Source: Psilocybe azurescens
Lineage: Eukaryota > Basidiomycota > Agaricomycetes > Agaricales > Agrocybaceae
Direction of reading: 5' to 3'
NCBI GenBank assembly: GCA_023853785.1
Contig: JAJIRX010000859.1
Coordinates: forward strand, 372,001-436,000
Length of the DNA: 64,000 bases
Below are positions 1-11,934 of the stretch, piece after piece (the stretch's first letter is position 1; each line of letters begins with the position of its first letter). The translations under genes and the position numbers were made by a program. The notes below the pieces were generated by a model. That model was not told the DNA's origin. It did not search any database and saw only the letters and a list, made by a program, of their open reading frames with translations.

Positions 1-1360
1 GCTCAACCCTCCGCCTCTCATCAGGGCCGATCTGACTGGAAAGACAACTATTGTGATTGGTGCTAATATTGGCATCGGTCTCGAAGCCAGCAAGCATCTT
101 GCTCGTATGAATCCAGGAAGACTGATTCTTGCATGTCGAAACAAGGAAAAAGGAGAGAGTGCTTTAGCTGGTGAATATTCTTTTGTCGTTTACTCTAACG
201 CCTTTGATCTTCATTTTTGATTGCTTTCAGAGATAAAGAAAGAGACGAACTGTGAGACTCTTGAACTATGGCTCATCGATTTGTCGAGTTTCGCCTCCGT
301 TATTTCTTTCGCCGATAAATTTGAACAAGACGGTGGCAGACTTGACGCCGTGCTTTTTAATGCCGCTATTCTCGAAACATATCTCGACTACACTGCAGAT
401 GGCTGGAATTCTTCGTAAGCGAACTTAAATATTTACATGCGTTATGTCTCAAATCATTCCCCTCGTTACTAGGTACCAAATCAACTACATGTCTAGCTCC
501 CTCCTTGGCCTTCTGCTACTGCCGCGATTACTTGAGACTGCTGAGAGATATAATACTACTCCAAGAATGGCATATGTGTCCAGTGGACTCCACTATTTTG
601 TCAAATTCGACAGCAAGACGGTAGATGCATCTAATGCTCTGCGATTATTTGGTCATAAGGATCACATTGCCGCAAGGTAAGTTATGAGAAGCTATGAGAT
701 TGAACACACGATACTGGAACGCCCGACTGACCTCTTCCTACCTTTCCAGACTGAGCAAGAAAACGTACCCTGGTCGTGACGCGTACAACGAAACGAAGCG
801 TGAGTAGCCTAACCACTTCAGTCAAGACTCTAACTAAACATTCAATCTCAAGTTATGAGCGTGTTCTTCACCCGTGCTCTTAACAGCATGCTTCACAAAA
901 AACCAATCATAGTAATGCAGGTAGACCCAGGAAACTCCAAGTCTGCGATCGGACGAAACGAATCTGCTTGGTTGTTGCGTATAATTTTTGCACTTTTGTA
1001 CAACACAATCGCACGTACAGCGGAAGAGGGCAGCCGATCGCTTGTCTGGGCGATTGTTGGAGGAGAAGAAAAAAGGGACGAACTCCGGGGGCTTTCATCA
1101 GCACAGTGGCAAAAGTTGATGAGACAAGTGATTACGCCGTCAGCAAGGAGGGCAGCGTTGCACAAGATAAATTATGGGTGAGTCTCTGTTCGAGATTTTC
1201 CACATGTGTTCCCACGTTGTTGACGATGAGAGTCGGTTGGTTCAACCAGAATAACCTAATTGAAGAATTGACCAACATCGAGCCAAGAGTGCAGCGAATT
1301 GTGCAAGAGCATTTAACACCACCTAGTAGGGATGCACGTTTCGAAGAGACAGTGAGATAG
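1..1360 (+). CDS. Short-chain dehydrogenase/reductase, copy 1 (5' end outside window; one frameshift)
   Basis: NAD(P)-dependent SDR oxidoreductase; substrate unknown. Exons read as 1-170, 231-414, 473-676, 750-799, 853-1177 and 1250-1360. The Rossmann glycine motif reads VIGANIGIG in the first exon. NAA replaces the usual NNAG near residue 100 of the family. The catalytic Ser lies in VSSG, and the catalytic YNETK sits alone in the 50-nt exon 4. The last exon carries the family's C-terminal tail (NLIEEL..IEPRVQ) and ends at TAG 1358-1360. The first codons, including the ATG, lie left of the window. In exon 5 the reading frame slips by one base at a run of five G (1087-1091), just after GGEEKRDELRG; one more G would restore the tail. 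Because similar slips affect unrelated genes here, an assembly error is as likely as real decay. Confidence 0.85.
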
Positions 1361-1654
1361 TGGAATTGTAGTGGAAGCACTCTTCCAGCGGTTTGCTTGT
1401 GGTGCGTACGTAGCATTGCCAAGTTGCATTACAATTGTTCGTCATCCTATCCTGCTTATCTTTGTTATTGCCATGTTGTCCGAAAAGGGGCTTCGCCAAA
1501 GTCCCGCTGGGTTTAACAGCGAGCGGCTCCATGTAGGATATATCATACAAGGATTATACCAACCGCCCGAATGCATATTAAAAGGCGTTGCAAACCATTG
1601 GAAGTACATAGTATTCTGCTCAGCTCCTACCATACCGCAGCCCTCGCCTTTCAA

Positions 1655-2972
1655 GATGTTCTGGGAGATCTTGAACCCTCCGCCTCTAGTCACTGCAGAC
1701 CTAAGTGGATTCTGGAAAGACTGTAGTTCTTCTTGGCGCTAATTCCGGAATTGGATTGGAAGATGCCAAACATTTCGCAAGGATGAAGCCTGGAAAGCTT
1801 ATCCTTGGATTTCGAAGCAAAGAGCAAGGAGAAAAGAGAAGAGGAAGAGGCTGCGTCACGCCACTCAGGCCCCATTAGTTCTGTATTAATGATAATCTTA
1901 CTTTAGGTCAAGGAAGAGGCTGGATACACGGCGATAGAATCGTGGACTACTGATCTATCAAGCTTCACTTCTGTGATATCCTTCGATTTGAAAAAGAGGG
2001 CGGAAGACTTGACATTCTGGTACCCAAGAACGCTGTGCCGTCAGTCTCTCTTGAATTCACGGATGATGGCTGGGAATCGATGTAAGAATGTGTATTAAGA
2101 GTGTACTTCCCATAAGACCCCTGACCATTAACAAAACAGGTATGAAGTAATTGATATGTCTAATTCCTGTTTATACTTCTGTTACTTCCTAAAATGCTTG
2201 AAACTGCATGGACTTACGATACCACTCCAAGAGTGGTGCTTGTGACTAGTGGATATCATTATGGGACGAAGCTTAATAGAAAGTTAATTAACCCGTCGAA
2301 TGGCTTACGCTTGTATGGTCATCAAGATCATTTCACTCAAAGGTGGGTACCTATTCATATACAGTGAACAAGTGCCACAGTCCAGATAACTCAACTTAAT
2401 CTTTCTATTAAGAGTGGCAAGGACTTCATACGACGACAACCAGTGTACGCCCATGAACTCAAGTCACAAAATGGTTCTTACCTTCTAAATGTGGTCATTT
2501 AGACCAGTGTTGGTTGTCTTTTTGCCTGGGCTCTGAACGACGGACTACGCCAGAAGCCCATCATAGTCAACAGCGTCGACCCCAGATTCGTGAAGTCCGG
2601 TCTGCGACGAAACCTTAGGGCGTCTTGAGGTTCGTAATCAGAGTCATGGAGAAGCTCATGGTGCGCACAGCAGAGGAAGGCAGTCGGCCTATGATACGGG
2701 TAGCAGTAGGCGGTGAGAAGAAGGATGAGCCACGCGGTACATTCATCAGCTCGGTGTCCCAAGAAGAAACGAGCGACTATGCTAATAGCCAGGAGGGTCT
2801 GGTTGCACGGAATAAAATATGGGTCTACTCAACCATTTATTTTCTTTACTTTGTAGTCGGAACTGAATGGTTTGAGGGATGATCTTATCGAAGAATTAAT
2901 TAAAATAGAACCAAAGGTCCAGCAGAACTTGCGGGAGTGCGTGACTCTGTACAACTCCGTTGCGCCTAATTG
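1655..2972 (+). pseudogene. Decayed SDR, copy 2 (tandem to copy 1)
   Basis: Follows copy 1 by about 300 bp in the same direction and matches its whole length in pieces. Recognisable parts are the LLGANSGIG cofactor motif with KHFARM (about 1725-1800), the GGRLDIL segment (about 2000), a MLETA..TTPRVVLVTSG stretch (about 2190-2260), RTAEEGSRP (about 2665) and the C-terminal DLIEELIKIEPKVQ (about 2880-2940). The reading frame changes several times, in-frame stops interrupt it (for example in the region before GGRLDIL), and no YxxxK motif was found where exon 4 should be. The damage is too great for a homopolymer error, so this is a true pseudogene. It probably arose by tandem duplication. Confidence 0.85.
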
Positions 2973-3966
2973 ACGACCTTCTCAGTATAAAAGTATTGCA
3001 CGCCCCGAGTCTCACCTTACATTTAACGCTGGATAGCACATTGTTAGGTGCAAGTTAGGCGTCTGTTACTAAGTCCTAATATCATAGACTTGACTTCAAT
3101 GGGCGTGAGAGCTGAAGTTTTTGTCATGGACTAGTCTGTTTTTGCAGGAGCTGGCTGCAAGACGTACATTCTGCACACTGGTAAGGTGAGGTTCCATTTT
3201 CTCCTCATCATACCCATGGGTGGTGTTAGGCCTGCCTGAGTAGGCCTATCTCCAAAAAGGGACCGCGTTTAATTGACAATGTGCATGTTCACGTGACCGT
3301 TGTGTCCACCTCCTTAAGCTTTACCCAAATCGTTCGCGCGTTCAAATGACATTCAAACGTTCATATTATGGTCTTCGAATATGCATTTCTCTGAGAAGCT
3401 TCACAGAAATATGCGGTATAAACCCGTAATAATATGTTTCCAAGTCATCAGTGTGTGTAGTCCCAACTTTAAAATGACATTTTGATTTATGGGGTCTCGG
3501 TTGTTATTCTATTATTATTACGAGGTTGGCGGGTGGCTTCGGATAACGCTATAGTTTCCGCATTTATTTCAAACTGGACTGCACTCGGAAATAAATCTGT
3601 GGCAGTTGCTGGTCGTTGAAGCTGCTGTCGCATTTGAAGCAGGGCGCGACTAGCCAGCATAGAATGCAGGCAGCGTGTTAATCTAAAGCACGAAATATGT
3701 CAGGAGTGTTTTTCGCTGAGTAATTCTACAGACGTGTAGCGTACGCTGTACCGCTGACTCGCAAAGAGATCTGGAATAGATCATCGATCAGTAGAGATTG
3801 GAGGTTATGCTTAATGGTACTCACGGGAAATGTAGCATAAGCTATCACATTGAAAAGGGAGAATGCTTGACTTTTTATTTCTATGCATTCATTAATGGAA
3901 AGGATGACAACAAACTTACCAAAAAGGCAAATATAGAAAATTATCCCTAGTAAAACTAACATTTAG
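2973..3966. other. Intergenic, no gene seen
   Basis: AT-rich spacer between the decayed SDR and the end of the membrane-protein gene. The minus-strand hydrophobic reading frame at 3726-3962 may be a leftover C-terminus of the DUF6533 gene, because it follows that gene's stop codon on the same strand. No other coding signal was seen. Confidence 0.4.
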
Positions 3967-4986
3967 TTAAATGGAGAAAACTGGGGAGACGAAAGTACAA
4001 CCATCACGATAGATAATGAGCGACAAAGGCATTCTGGAACTCATTTTCGACCGATCTGAAGGAGAAGAGAGGTTAGTGGTTCGCTTGTTTTCAAATTATA
4101 ATATAATTTAAACATACAGAAATGTACTGCAGGCCTTAAAACCAATGCCAGACATACTAGTTTAAATTAAACAATTAACGTTAGGACCCCACTGAAACTG
4201 AGAATACTCACCGAAATCCCAAATGCACAGCGCGGCCCACCACCAAATGATGTATGCTGAACCTCTCAGTGGGAAACACCCTCGATACCCCTCGTAGGGC
4301 GGTGCTGGAAAGTCTGAAGACGAAGGGGGAGTTTGTCTCAGCTTTGCCCAAATATCATAAAATATCCCATGACTTTACCCACATCTGATGTTGACAAAGA
4401 ACAAGCGTAACGTTACAACGCCAGGGGTCCATACCATCACCGCTATTGCACATAGAATGATTGAAAGCCGTCTATCACGGTTCCACATCGCCCATACGCG
4501 TATAGTGAGAATGGCTGCCAAGATGTTACTCGGTTAGTTACTCGTTATTATTATCATCGTCTTTCCATCGAAACTCTCACCTTCTGATGTTATAGTCCCC
4601 AACACCATCAGAACTTTTACGCAGTGTCAGTCAATATACTCGCCTCTTTTCGGACAGGACACCCATACTCACCCATAACAGGTGCCTTAAGCCTGTTACA
4701 TTTGGTATCTGTCATTTCGCTTCCCACTTGTCCTGAAATCCAGTTGAGGTCAATGGTCTGCGTATTTCAAATCACAATACTCATCACACTCACGGTAAAA
4801 TTGCGCAACGCAGTCGAAAATAACAATATATCTCTGGAAAAGGTATATACCCTTGATGAAGTTCCACTTTTTCTTCCAGACGAGATTAATCTCCATGTCC
4901 AAAGTGAGGGCCCAATCATAAGCCAACAATGTAATCGCAACGACTGAAACCAGAGCGTAAACATGGAGGGCCCTATTGGTTGTCAC
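3967..4986 (-). CDS. DUF6533 multi-pass membrane protein, 5' end unresolved, probably truncated at the C-terminus
   Basis: The first visible exon (from about 4986 leftwards) reads NRALHVYALVSVVAITLL and then YDWALTLDMEINLVWKKKW with an FQRYI motif. This is the hallmark of the DUF6533 domain at the N-terminus of a large basidiomycete family of membrane proteins of unknown function. Further exons fit the family pattern: a short loop exon near 4640-4720, ILAAILTIRVWAMWNRDRR (about 4400-4530), a WWWAALCIWDF helix (about 4216-4300), and an IIYRDG segment near 4000-4050. In that last exon the frame reaches a stop at 3967-3969, where the family normally continues with another membrane helix. The true start exon was not found; the reading frame at 5038-5256 is a candidate but does not resemble the family. 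The gene may be decaying. Confidence 0.6.
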
Positions 4987-6940
4987 TAAGAAGCTGATCG
5001 CTCACTCTGAGTGTACTATAAGATAAGCAACTTCATGTTAGTGATGATTGACTAGAAGTGCAAGGTACTCACCGGTGCCACATGCAATCCACGTATAGTT
5101 GAAATTATATTCGGAGTTAGCATAAGCTTTGCCTGCTCCATCTTGAAAGCAGAAGGTTACTATGAAATGGAGTATAGGTAGGTTCACATCGAACCCGATA
5201 GCAAAATTGAACATTAAGTAGCGAAATGAAAGGTCATGTAGAGCAGGGCCAACCATTCCGAAGTCACCGTCAACTTGCCTCCGATGTACCTGAGTTATCT
5301 TGACACACCACGTTTCAATACATAATCAATGGAAAAAACCGAGCAAGCATCCATCAATTATGTTATATACATACCCTTGCGACAGAATCTTTCATTGAGA
5401 ACTCACGACACAGCCCTCCGCACAATTCAATGGAAAGAATACATTTGCTTAAGTTGGACTTCCATATCTCTCGTACTTAACCTTCCGGAGAATATTTTTG
5501 CACCCCAAGATGCTTTGCTATCAAATGGGCTAAATCATGAAACAAAGAACTCCGGCGACAATGCTATTAATAACATTAATATAGTCATCCACAGCGTAGG
5601 TTCGTCCATTTCGACCCAGCACATTCATCAGCTATAGCCAGAGTACTGTAGAACAGTTATGTGTAGCTTGTGTAAAACTGAGTTTAAGATATGACCTTTG
5701 TTTTTGCGATTGAAGAAACGCCCGGCGCAAGTACTATCGGATCTGGAAACAGTGAAGAGGCCTCAGGCGTCTAAGTCTGGACTCGTGAGATGACGACAGC
5801 GTATACGAATACGAATGGCATGAAAGGATCGAGAGATAACCGAGACCACGCAGTCGAAGGAAATCTCGATTATGGTTTCTATACGACAAAACGCAATACA
5901 TATCCGGCTCGCGCCTGCTCGCGCTCTGCTGCTCAACTGCTAAACCTACAAGAGAATTAACCTTTGCGCGTGAATTTATTTCCATTCTTGTATTAACACT
6001 CGTTCAGTAACTGCACGCGACGACGGCGATCTTTGCACCTGTCCGGTTTTCCTTTCTTTTATATTCCATCATTGCCTGAGTCAGCTGCAACGAGCTGCCT
6101 GTCGGTAACTTATAAATGAAGTATGCTAAATTCATATTGATGCCCGTGTTCAGTAGCAGAAGTCATTTTCAAATTATAACGGCAATTCCAACTGTGCCAT
6201 ACAGGATTATGCTAGCCTCACGGGGTCTTTGAATATACTCTCGCTCTAGCGGTACTATGTGGCACTATCAATGGGCTGGTATTATTCTCGAGAACGGTGC
6301 GTTGCGCCTTGCACTCGGGTCATAGGTAAGATGGTTATATAGTAGGGAATAGAAAAGTCGGCAGAATTTCAGCCGTTTTGTCTTCAAGGCGTACTAAGCT
6401 GATGCAGATGCGTAGTGACCTTCTCCGCATTATGATCACCATGGTACTACTCTACCTATGATCCTATTTTGATGTACAGACTTGTACTTAAGGAAGAAAA
6501 CGATCGGGGATAGGCGGCTAGGATTTTAGATAAACTTGATAGGTCCTAGGCTAGTAGAGAGGGGATTGTTTTGGTTGTCTACGCGGTCGGTTGTGGTATG
6601 ACTTGGAATATGTACGGTACAGGAAAAAGTTAGGGAAGGTGAATGCGCGTGACTGTGGTTCTCCAGACAACGTATCCGCAGGCGGGTACTCTCTGTATCT
6701 CCATCGGATTAGTATCATCAGATTATTGGTAGTCAAGCGGTGCTCGTTACTCTGTGCGTGCAATCGCTCCATCTACAAAGAGAGACCAAGAACTACGTCA
6801 GGGGAACGGGAACTGAGCGCTTAAATTATTCATAGCTATATTTAGTCACCACGAAAACACTCATCCGACCGTAATGGTACAGTGATATCACAAGGAATCC
6901 GATTACCAACGCTACTGCCGGTAATATTACCATGTTTACT
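4987..6940. other. Intergenic, no supported gene
   Basis: About 2 kb between the DUF6533 gene and the 3' end of SDR copy 3. Several reading frames of 70-100 codons exist, for example 5038-5256 on the minus strand, which ends in a good donor site. None shows a recognisable domain, and they overlap each other on both strands. The missing first exon of the DUF6533 gene may lie near 4990-5260. Confidence 0.4.
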
Positions 6941-8262
6941 TCAATTTTGAACCGGTTCTGTGAGACATTCCTTCACAATTTTCTGGACCTTTGGCTCAAT
7001 CTTGATCAACTCCTCGATCAGGTCATCCTAGGAAAAGGCCACAAATAAGAAAAATCTCCTAATCGTCAAGGGACCACTGAAACATACCCATATTCTATCT
7101 TGAGCAATCTTCCCATCTTCACTAACCACATAATCGCTGGGCTCGTTCACTTGGCACAGACTGACGTAGGCCCCACGAAGCTCGTCCCTTTTTCCTCAGC
7201 GCCGAGAGCAGCCCATACAAAAACCCGACTGCCATCGTCTGCAGTACGTCCAATGGTCAGATCCATCAGCCACATCATGAATAGTCCAAAGGTAGATTGG
7301 TTTCGTCTCAGTGAGGAGTAACAATATCCTGGATTCGCACTGTTGACGATGACGGGCTTTCGATGCAATCGGTCATTGAGAGCGCGAGCAAGAAAGACGT
7401 TCAGCACTGAAACAAGGTTTAATAAGCAGTTGACAGTTTGAAATACATAACTAGACTCACATTTAGTGCTTGGATATCGATCCTTTGGCATTCTATGGTA
7501 ATAGATTATTAATGAGAGCATAGGAATAAAAAAATTGACTGACGGTGGATTCAAATATTCTCTATGAGCATATTTTCGGAAGAAATTAGCTGAATCGACT
7601 ATATAATTGTCCAAGCTTGGGATGCGGTGATGCGTTCCACTTGTCGCCATCACTATTCTCGGATAAGTGTTGTGTTTCTGCGCTGTCTCCAGCATTCGAG
7701 GGAGCAGGAGAAGAGCAAGCAATGTATTGGACATATCGTTGACTTGCGCGCTATATAGTATATGTATCTTAAGCAGACGCCCAAAGCAGACAGATGAACT
7801 CGCTTACGATGACTCCCATCCATCCTCTGTGAAATTAAGCTCAGGAGTGGCAAGCCCTGCGTTCTCCATTAAAATATCCAAGCGTCCGCCATCTTTTTCA
7901 AATCTCTCGCCGAAAGCTTTGACGGACGAAAAGTCGGCAAGCTCAAGAACCCACGCCTCTACATTCTTACAGCCGGTTTCCTGTTCAATTTCTAAGAAGG
8001 CGCACAATTCAGGTTATTCACTAGCCGGGGAAAGTAGGAGGATTAAAGACATACTAGCCACAGCTTCGTTGCCCTTCTCCTGGCTTCTCGACGTCAAAAT
8101 CAGTCTGCCAGGGCCCATGCGAGCAAAATGCTTCACAGCTTCGAATCCGATACCGGTGTTCGCACCAGTCACGATAACCGTCTTCCTGCTGAGATCCTGC
8201 TTTGGGACAGGAGGTACTGTCGTCCACTGCGCTTTGACGAAGTCGAACAGTGTAAGTTTCAT
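6941..8262 (-). CDS. Short-chain dehydrogenase/reductase, copy 3 (one frameshift)
   Basis: SDR oxidoreductase of the same family. Exons on the minus strand: 8262-8055, 7991-7808, 7750-7544, 7493-7462, 7406-7088, 7027-6941. The start MKLTLFDFVKAQW matches the N-termini of copies 4 and 5. Cofactor motif VTGANTGIG, ENAGL in place of NNAG, Ser in ATSG, and YPSTK encoded by the 32-nt exon 4. The C-terminal exon reads DDLIEELIKIEPKVQ and stops with TGA at 6941-6943. Summed exon length is 1037 nt, one short of a multiple of three. The missing base is in the A-run (plus-strand T5 at 7189-7193) inside the EEKRDELRG motif, where adding one base restores the rest. Belongs to the VTGAN / SVKAF subgroup with copies 4 and 6. 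Confidence 0.85.
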
Positions 8263-8880
8263 GATAGATAAAAGAGTATTAGGATGTAGTATTTTTAGCT
8301 GTATTAAAGACAGACGGGCAGGATTCAAGCGATTAGAGTGAAGGTTGGCTAAATCCAATTTGTTCGTAAGGGGGAGCTTTTATACCAAATCCTCCAATAC
8401 TACGCATTCGTCCCATTCAACAGACTCGAAGAAGGGACTGGGTGCGAACAATTAACGAGATTTATCGGTTCATCATCCGTGGCCTGCTTTTCCTTGCACG
8501 TTGAAAGACATACGTATATCTTCGGCTGCGGCACAGATTTGAAAGCACTGAAACCGCTATCGGCCGGGGTTTTGACGTTGAAGATCTTCGCCTCGGCAGT
8601 TCCCTTCAGCAAATAAGTTCAAGGGCTGTTGATGAGCGGTTTATCACTGGTGTTGGAACAGGGTACTACACATCTGTACATCCTATACATAGAGAACACC
8701 TGTCCGGAACATCTCAACCGCTCGATCGATCTAAATGTCATAGTATAGCTTAGGTCATACCATTTCGTCATTGGTAAGCTATGCTAAGTGTCATCACCGT
8801 CAGTGCGGCATCTGCGCGTGCCCATTAACACTCGACTTGTAGCTCCCCCGGTGCATTTTACTGTAGCACTAAATCGTTAA
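8263..8880. other. Upstream region of SDR copy 3
   Basis: Holds the promoter side of the minus-strand SDR copy 3 and runs up to a transposable-element insertion at 8881. No further gene was seen. Confidence 0.4.
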
Positions 8881-9418
8881 GGGCCCGTTCGGCTAGCAAC
8901 GCTCCACGGAGCGTGTCTGCCAAAATCAGGGCCCAAGCCGAAATTGATGGCTTGAGCCAAATCCAAGCGTTGCCGCCTAGCAAACGTTCGGCTGCATCCT
9001 GTCTCGTTTAAGTCTGTGACATCGCTTGCTACATCATTCTGTAATCCTTTCTTTCCCAGTTATCGACATATCTCTTTCAACTTCACTGTTTATGTCTAAG
9101 CTCATCATCCCAACTTACACTTGTTTAATTTCTCAATACTGTTGCTCTATATTATCTGTCAATACAACCCCAAAAATCTGATTTAAAGACTGAAAATAAG
9201 GCCAAAACACCGTCACTTCAATGTATTTGGACTGGTACAGATGATGCTATTTTGGTCGAAATTATTCATTTTATCATCACCAAATCTAATCTAATCGCTG
9301 TGACCAAGCGTGACCACGCCCCAGAAACCGTGGGAGTCCGCCCCGACCAAATGCAAGCTCCATCAGAGCTGGGACCTGCCCGCTTAGGCCCCACGGGGCT
9401 TGCTAGCCGAACGGGCCC
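8881..9418. mobile_element. Tourist/PIF-Harbinger-like MITE with TAA target duplication
   Basis: A 538-bp element bounded by perfect 19-bp terminal inverted repeats: GGGCCCGTTCGGCTAGCAA at 8881-8899 and its reverse complement at 9400-9418. It is flanked on both sides by TAA (8878-8880 and 9419-9421). A TAA/TTA duplication together with GGGCCCGTT-type ends is typical of PIF/Harbinger elements, and the absence of any transposase frame makes it non-autonomous. A related subterminal stretch (AACGTTCGGCTGCATCC) lies near 8983-8999. No second copy was seen in this window. Confidence 0.75.
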
Positions 9419-10288
9419 TAAATGCCCAAGATATTAGCTTCGGTGCCTTGAACAGGGAGTGTTTTATAGGTCATCGACCGCTAGGAACGCGTATTCAATA
9501 CTGAAAAGGTCATATCTGGGTTCACTGAGCATATTTGCGTAGAAACTCTTTGGTGTGTCGACATGTTTCTCGTTGCAAGCCTTTTGATCAAGTTGGGATC
9601 GTCGTCTCAAACAATGCAGATGATCTGCAGAATTCATGCTTCGCGCTCCTCGGTGGAAGTCTTGCCGTACGGAGACCATCTGGACCCTCGGGACCTTACC
9701 CGCCAAGTGTCTATTTTCAGGCTTACCGTTCAAATTTAGTAGGCTTGCGAGTGTCCAGCGCATATTCTCGGGTACATATGTATGAACATATCTCTTCGTA
9801 TTCTTCCGACCTGAAGCCGAGAAGGATATATCCGCGGGAGTGCTGAAGCGCCGCATTAGCGCCAAAAATCATCCTGGGAAAGCTACATATATTTGTGCGT
9901 GCTTGACTACACCCTCTGAAACTTAAAGCAGTGAGGAACTTGAACTTAAACTTGACTTGAACTTGGCGTTCACAAAGCAGGGCATCTATAACCCTGGTTT
10001 ACGATTGTCGTTCGCGAATGGAGACTTTATAATCTGGATCTTACTCATGCTAGAGCCATAGAACAGTATCTACAGGCATTTACCCCTAATCGAGAGATAT
10101 CCGGACCTCGAGAGTGATCATGAAACCCAAGATTGTGTGGCACCGAATCCAGTGAGTCGCCGACTCGCCGTCTTGCCCGTAATAGAGAGAATGTCATACT
10201 GCGACCGTTCAACCTTCCCGCAGCTATATCAGTAACTTACGCATCCCCTTAACCGCATCCGCATCCCCTGTCCGTGTCCGTGTCATCC
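9419..10288. other. Spacer between MITE and SDR copy 4
   Basis: Contains an open minus-strand frame of 133 codons (9464-9865) with no recognised domain, and the promoter region of SDR copy 4. The sequence just before the SDR start (10240-10288) is rich in C and T. Confidence 0.35.
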
Positions 10289-11934
10289 ATGAAGCTCAAA
10301 ATCACAGATTTCATCAAAGACCAGTGGACGGCGCTCCCTCTCGTGTCCGGCGTGGACCTCAGCGCGAAGACCGTAATAGTGACCGGCGCAAACGTCGGCC
10401 TGGGGCTCGAGACCGCGAAGCACTTTGCGAGGATGCACCCCGGGCGGCTCATCGTGACGTGCAGAAGCGCGGCGAAGGGCGCGGAGACGGTCGCTGGTAA
10501 GTTGCATTGAGTTTTGAACGTGCACATTAATTACATTGGTGTTCCTGGTGTTAATGATGATAATTCATTCACGTTCGTCGACGCCTTTTGCGTTTGCCTT
10601 GCGTTCTTTCCGCAGAAATCCGGAAGGAAACGGGGTGCGCGACGGTCGAAGCCTGGGTGCTCGAGCTTGCCGAGTTCTCATCTGTCAAGGCCTTCGCAGA
10701 ACGGTTCGCCAAGGAAGGTAGTGGAGGCGACGGCGGGCGCCTCGACATACTGGTGGAGAATGCCGCGGTCTCGCCTACTCAACTGGAATTTACGAAGGAT
10801 GGCTGGGAGTCAACGTGAGTCCTCACCTCAATACCCATTCGACTCGAGCATTAGGAACTTTGCTAATAATCCAGACTTGCCATTTTTAATGACATATGAA
10901 GCACGCAAATCAATGTCCTGTCCACCTCGCTTCTCGCACTATTGCTGCTCCCCCGGATGCTTGAGACAGCGCAGAAATATAACACCACCCCGCGGATACT
11001 CGTCGCGACGAGCGAGCTGCACCATATGGCTCGGTTCGATGCGGACATCGTGAATTCGGGGAACTTCTTCAGGCGGTATGCGTATAAAGACGACGTGGAT
11101 CCTTCGTAAGTGGGAACAGCGCGACTGATGGAGTAGAGCACTGCTGATACACCCGCGTCGCGTCGCATCTATCTTTGCGTGTATTCTATATATAGGTTAG
11201 ATGTGGGCAAACAGTATTTTGGAACGAAAGGTCAGTGCACTGTACAACCCTCTCCGCTGAACCGCACGCACGCGCGCGCATTCATTCCGACAACGCCATT
11301 CTCAAGCGTACTTGCTCACTTACTGACTCATAACCAATCATCACACTTTCCACTTATCACAGTCCTCACCATCTTCTTCGTCCGCGCGCTCTCCGCGCGA
11401 CTGCACCGCAAACCGCTCATCACGAGCGCACCGAACCCGGGGCTCTGCCGCACGTCCCTCCGGCGGGACTTCACAGGCGCGATGTACGTCGCCACCACCC
11501 TCCTGGGGCTTGTGCTCGGGCGCAGCGCGGGAGTGCGGGAGTCGGGTTTTTGTGTGGGCTGCTCTCAGCGGTGAGGAGCAGGGAAGTGGGGAAGGGCAAG
11601 GGGACGGGGACGGGGAAGAAGGGAGGAGGGACGAGCTGAGGGGCGCGTATATCTCGAGTGCGAGAGTGGATGAGCCGAGCGATTATATTGTCAGTGAGGA
11701 GGGGCGGAGCGCGCAGGATAAGATATGGGTGCGTAACTTTTTTTTTTACATATTTTATTAGCTGGAGTTGGCTTTCTTCTCGACGGAATGATTTGGAACG
11801 ATATCTTACTGACCAAATTTCTTTGACATGCGTTCATATCACAGGACAACCTCATCGAAGAGCTCACGAAGATCGAACCAAGGGTCCAACAAATCGTGAA
11901 AGAGTGCCTCACACCGCCCGCATCGAGCACATAA
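10289..11934 (+). CDS. Short-chain dehydrogenase/reductase, copy 4 (GC-rich; one frameshift)
   Basis: SDR oxidoreductase. Exons: 10289-10496, 10616-10814, 10902-11105, 11196-11230, 11363-11728, 11845-11934. The start MKLKITDFIKDQW aligns with copy 3; an in-frame ATG lies 15 bp upstream. Cofactor motif VTGANVGLG, VENAAV, Ser in VATSE, catalytic YFGTK in the 35-nt exon 4. Exon 2 has a small insertion (GSGGDGG) before the GGRLDIL motif. Exon 5 has a Gly/Glu/Asp-rich insertion just before RRDELRGAYIS. Total exon length is 1102 nt, one more than a multiple of three; the frame slips around 11525-11545, between GRSA and SRVFVW. The copy is much richer in GC, particularly at third codon positions, than copies 1 and 8. 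Confidence 0.85.

Noticed and set aside
9464..9865. 133-codon minus-strand open frame beside the MITE
   Set aside because: Protein-like in parts but no family recognised, no splice context and no neighbouring exon; left unannotated as a gene.
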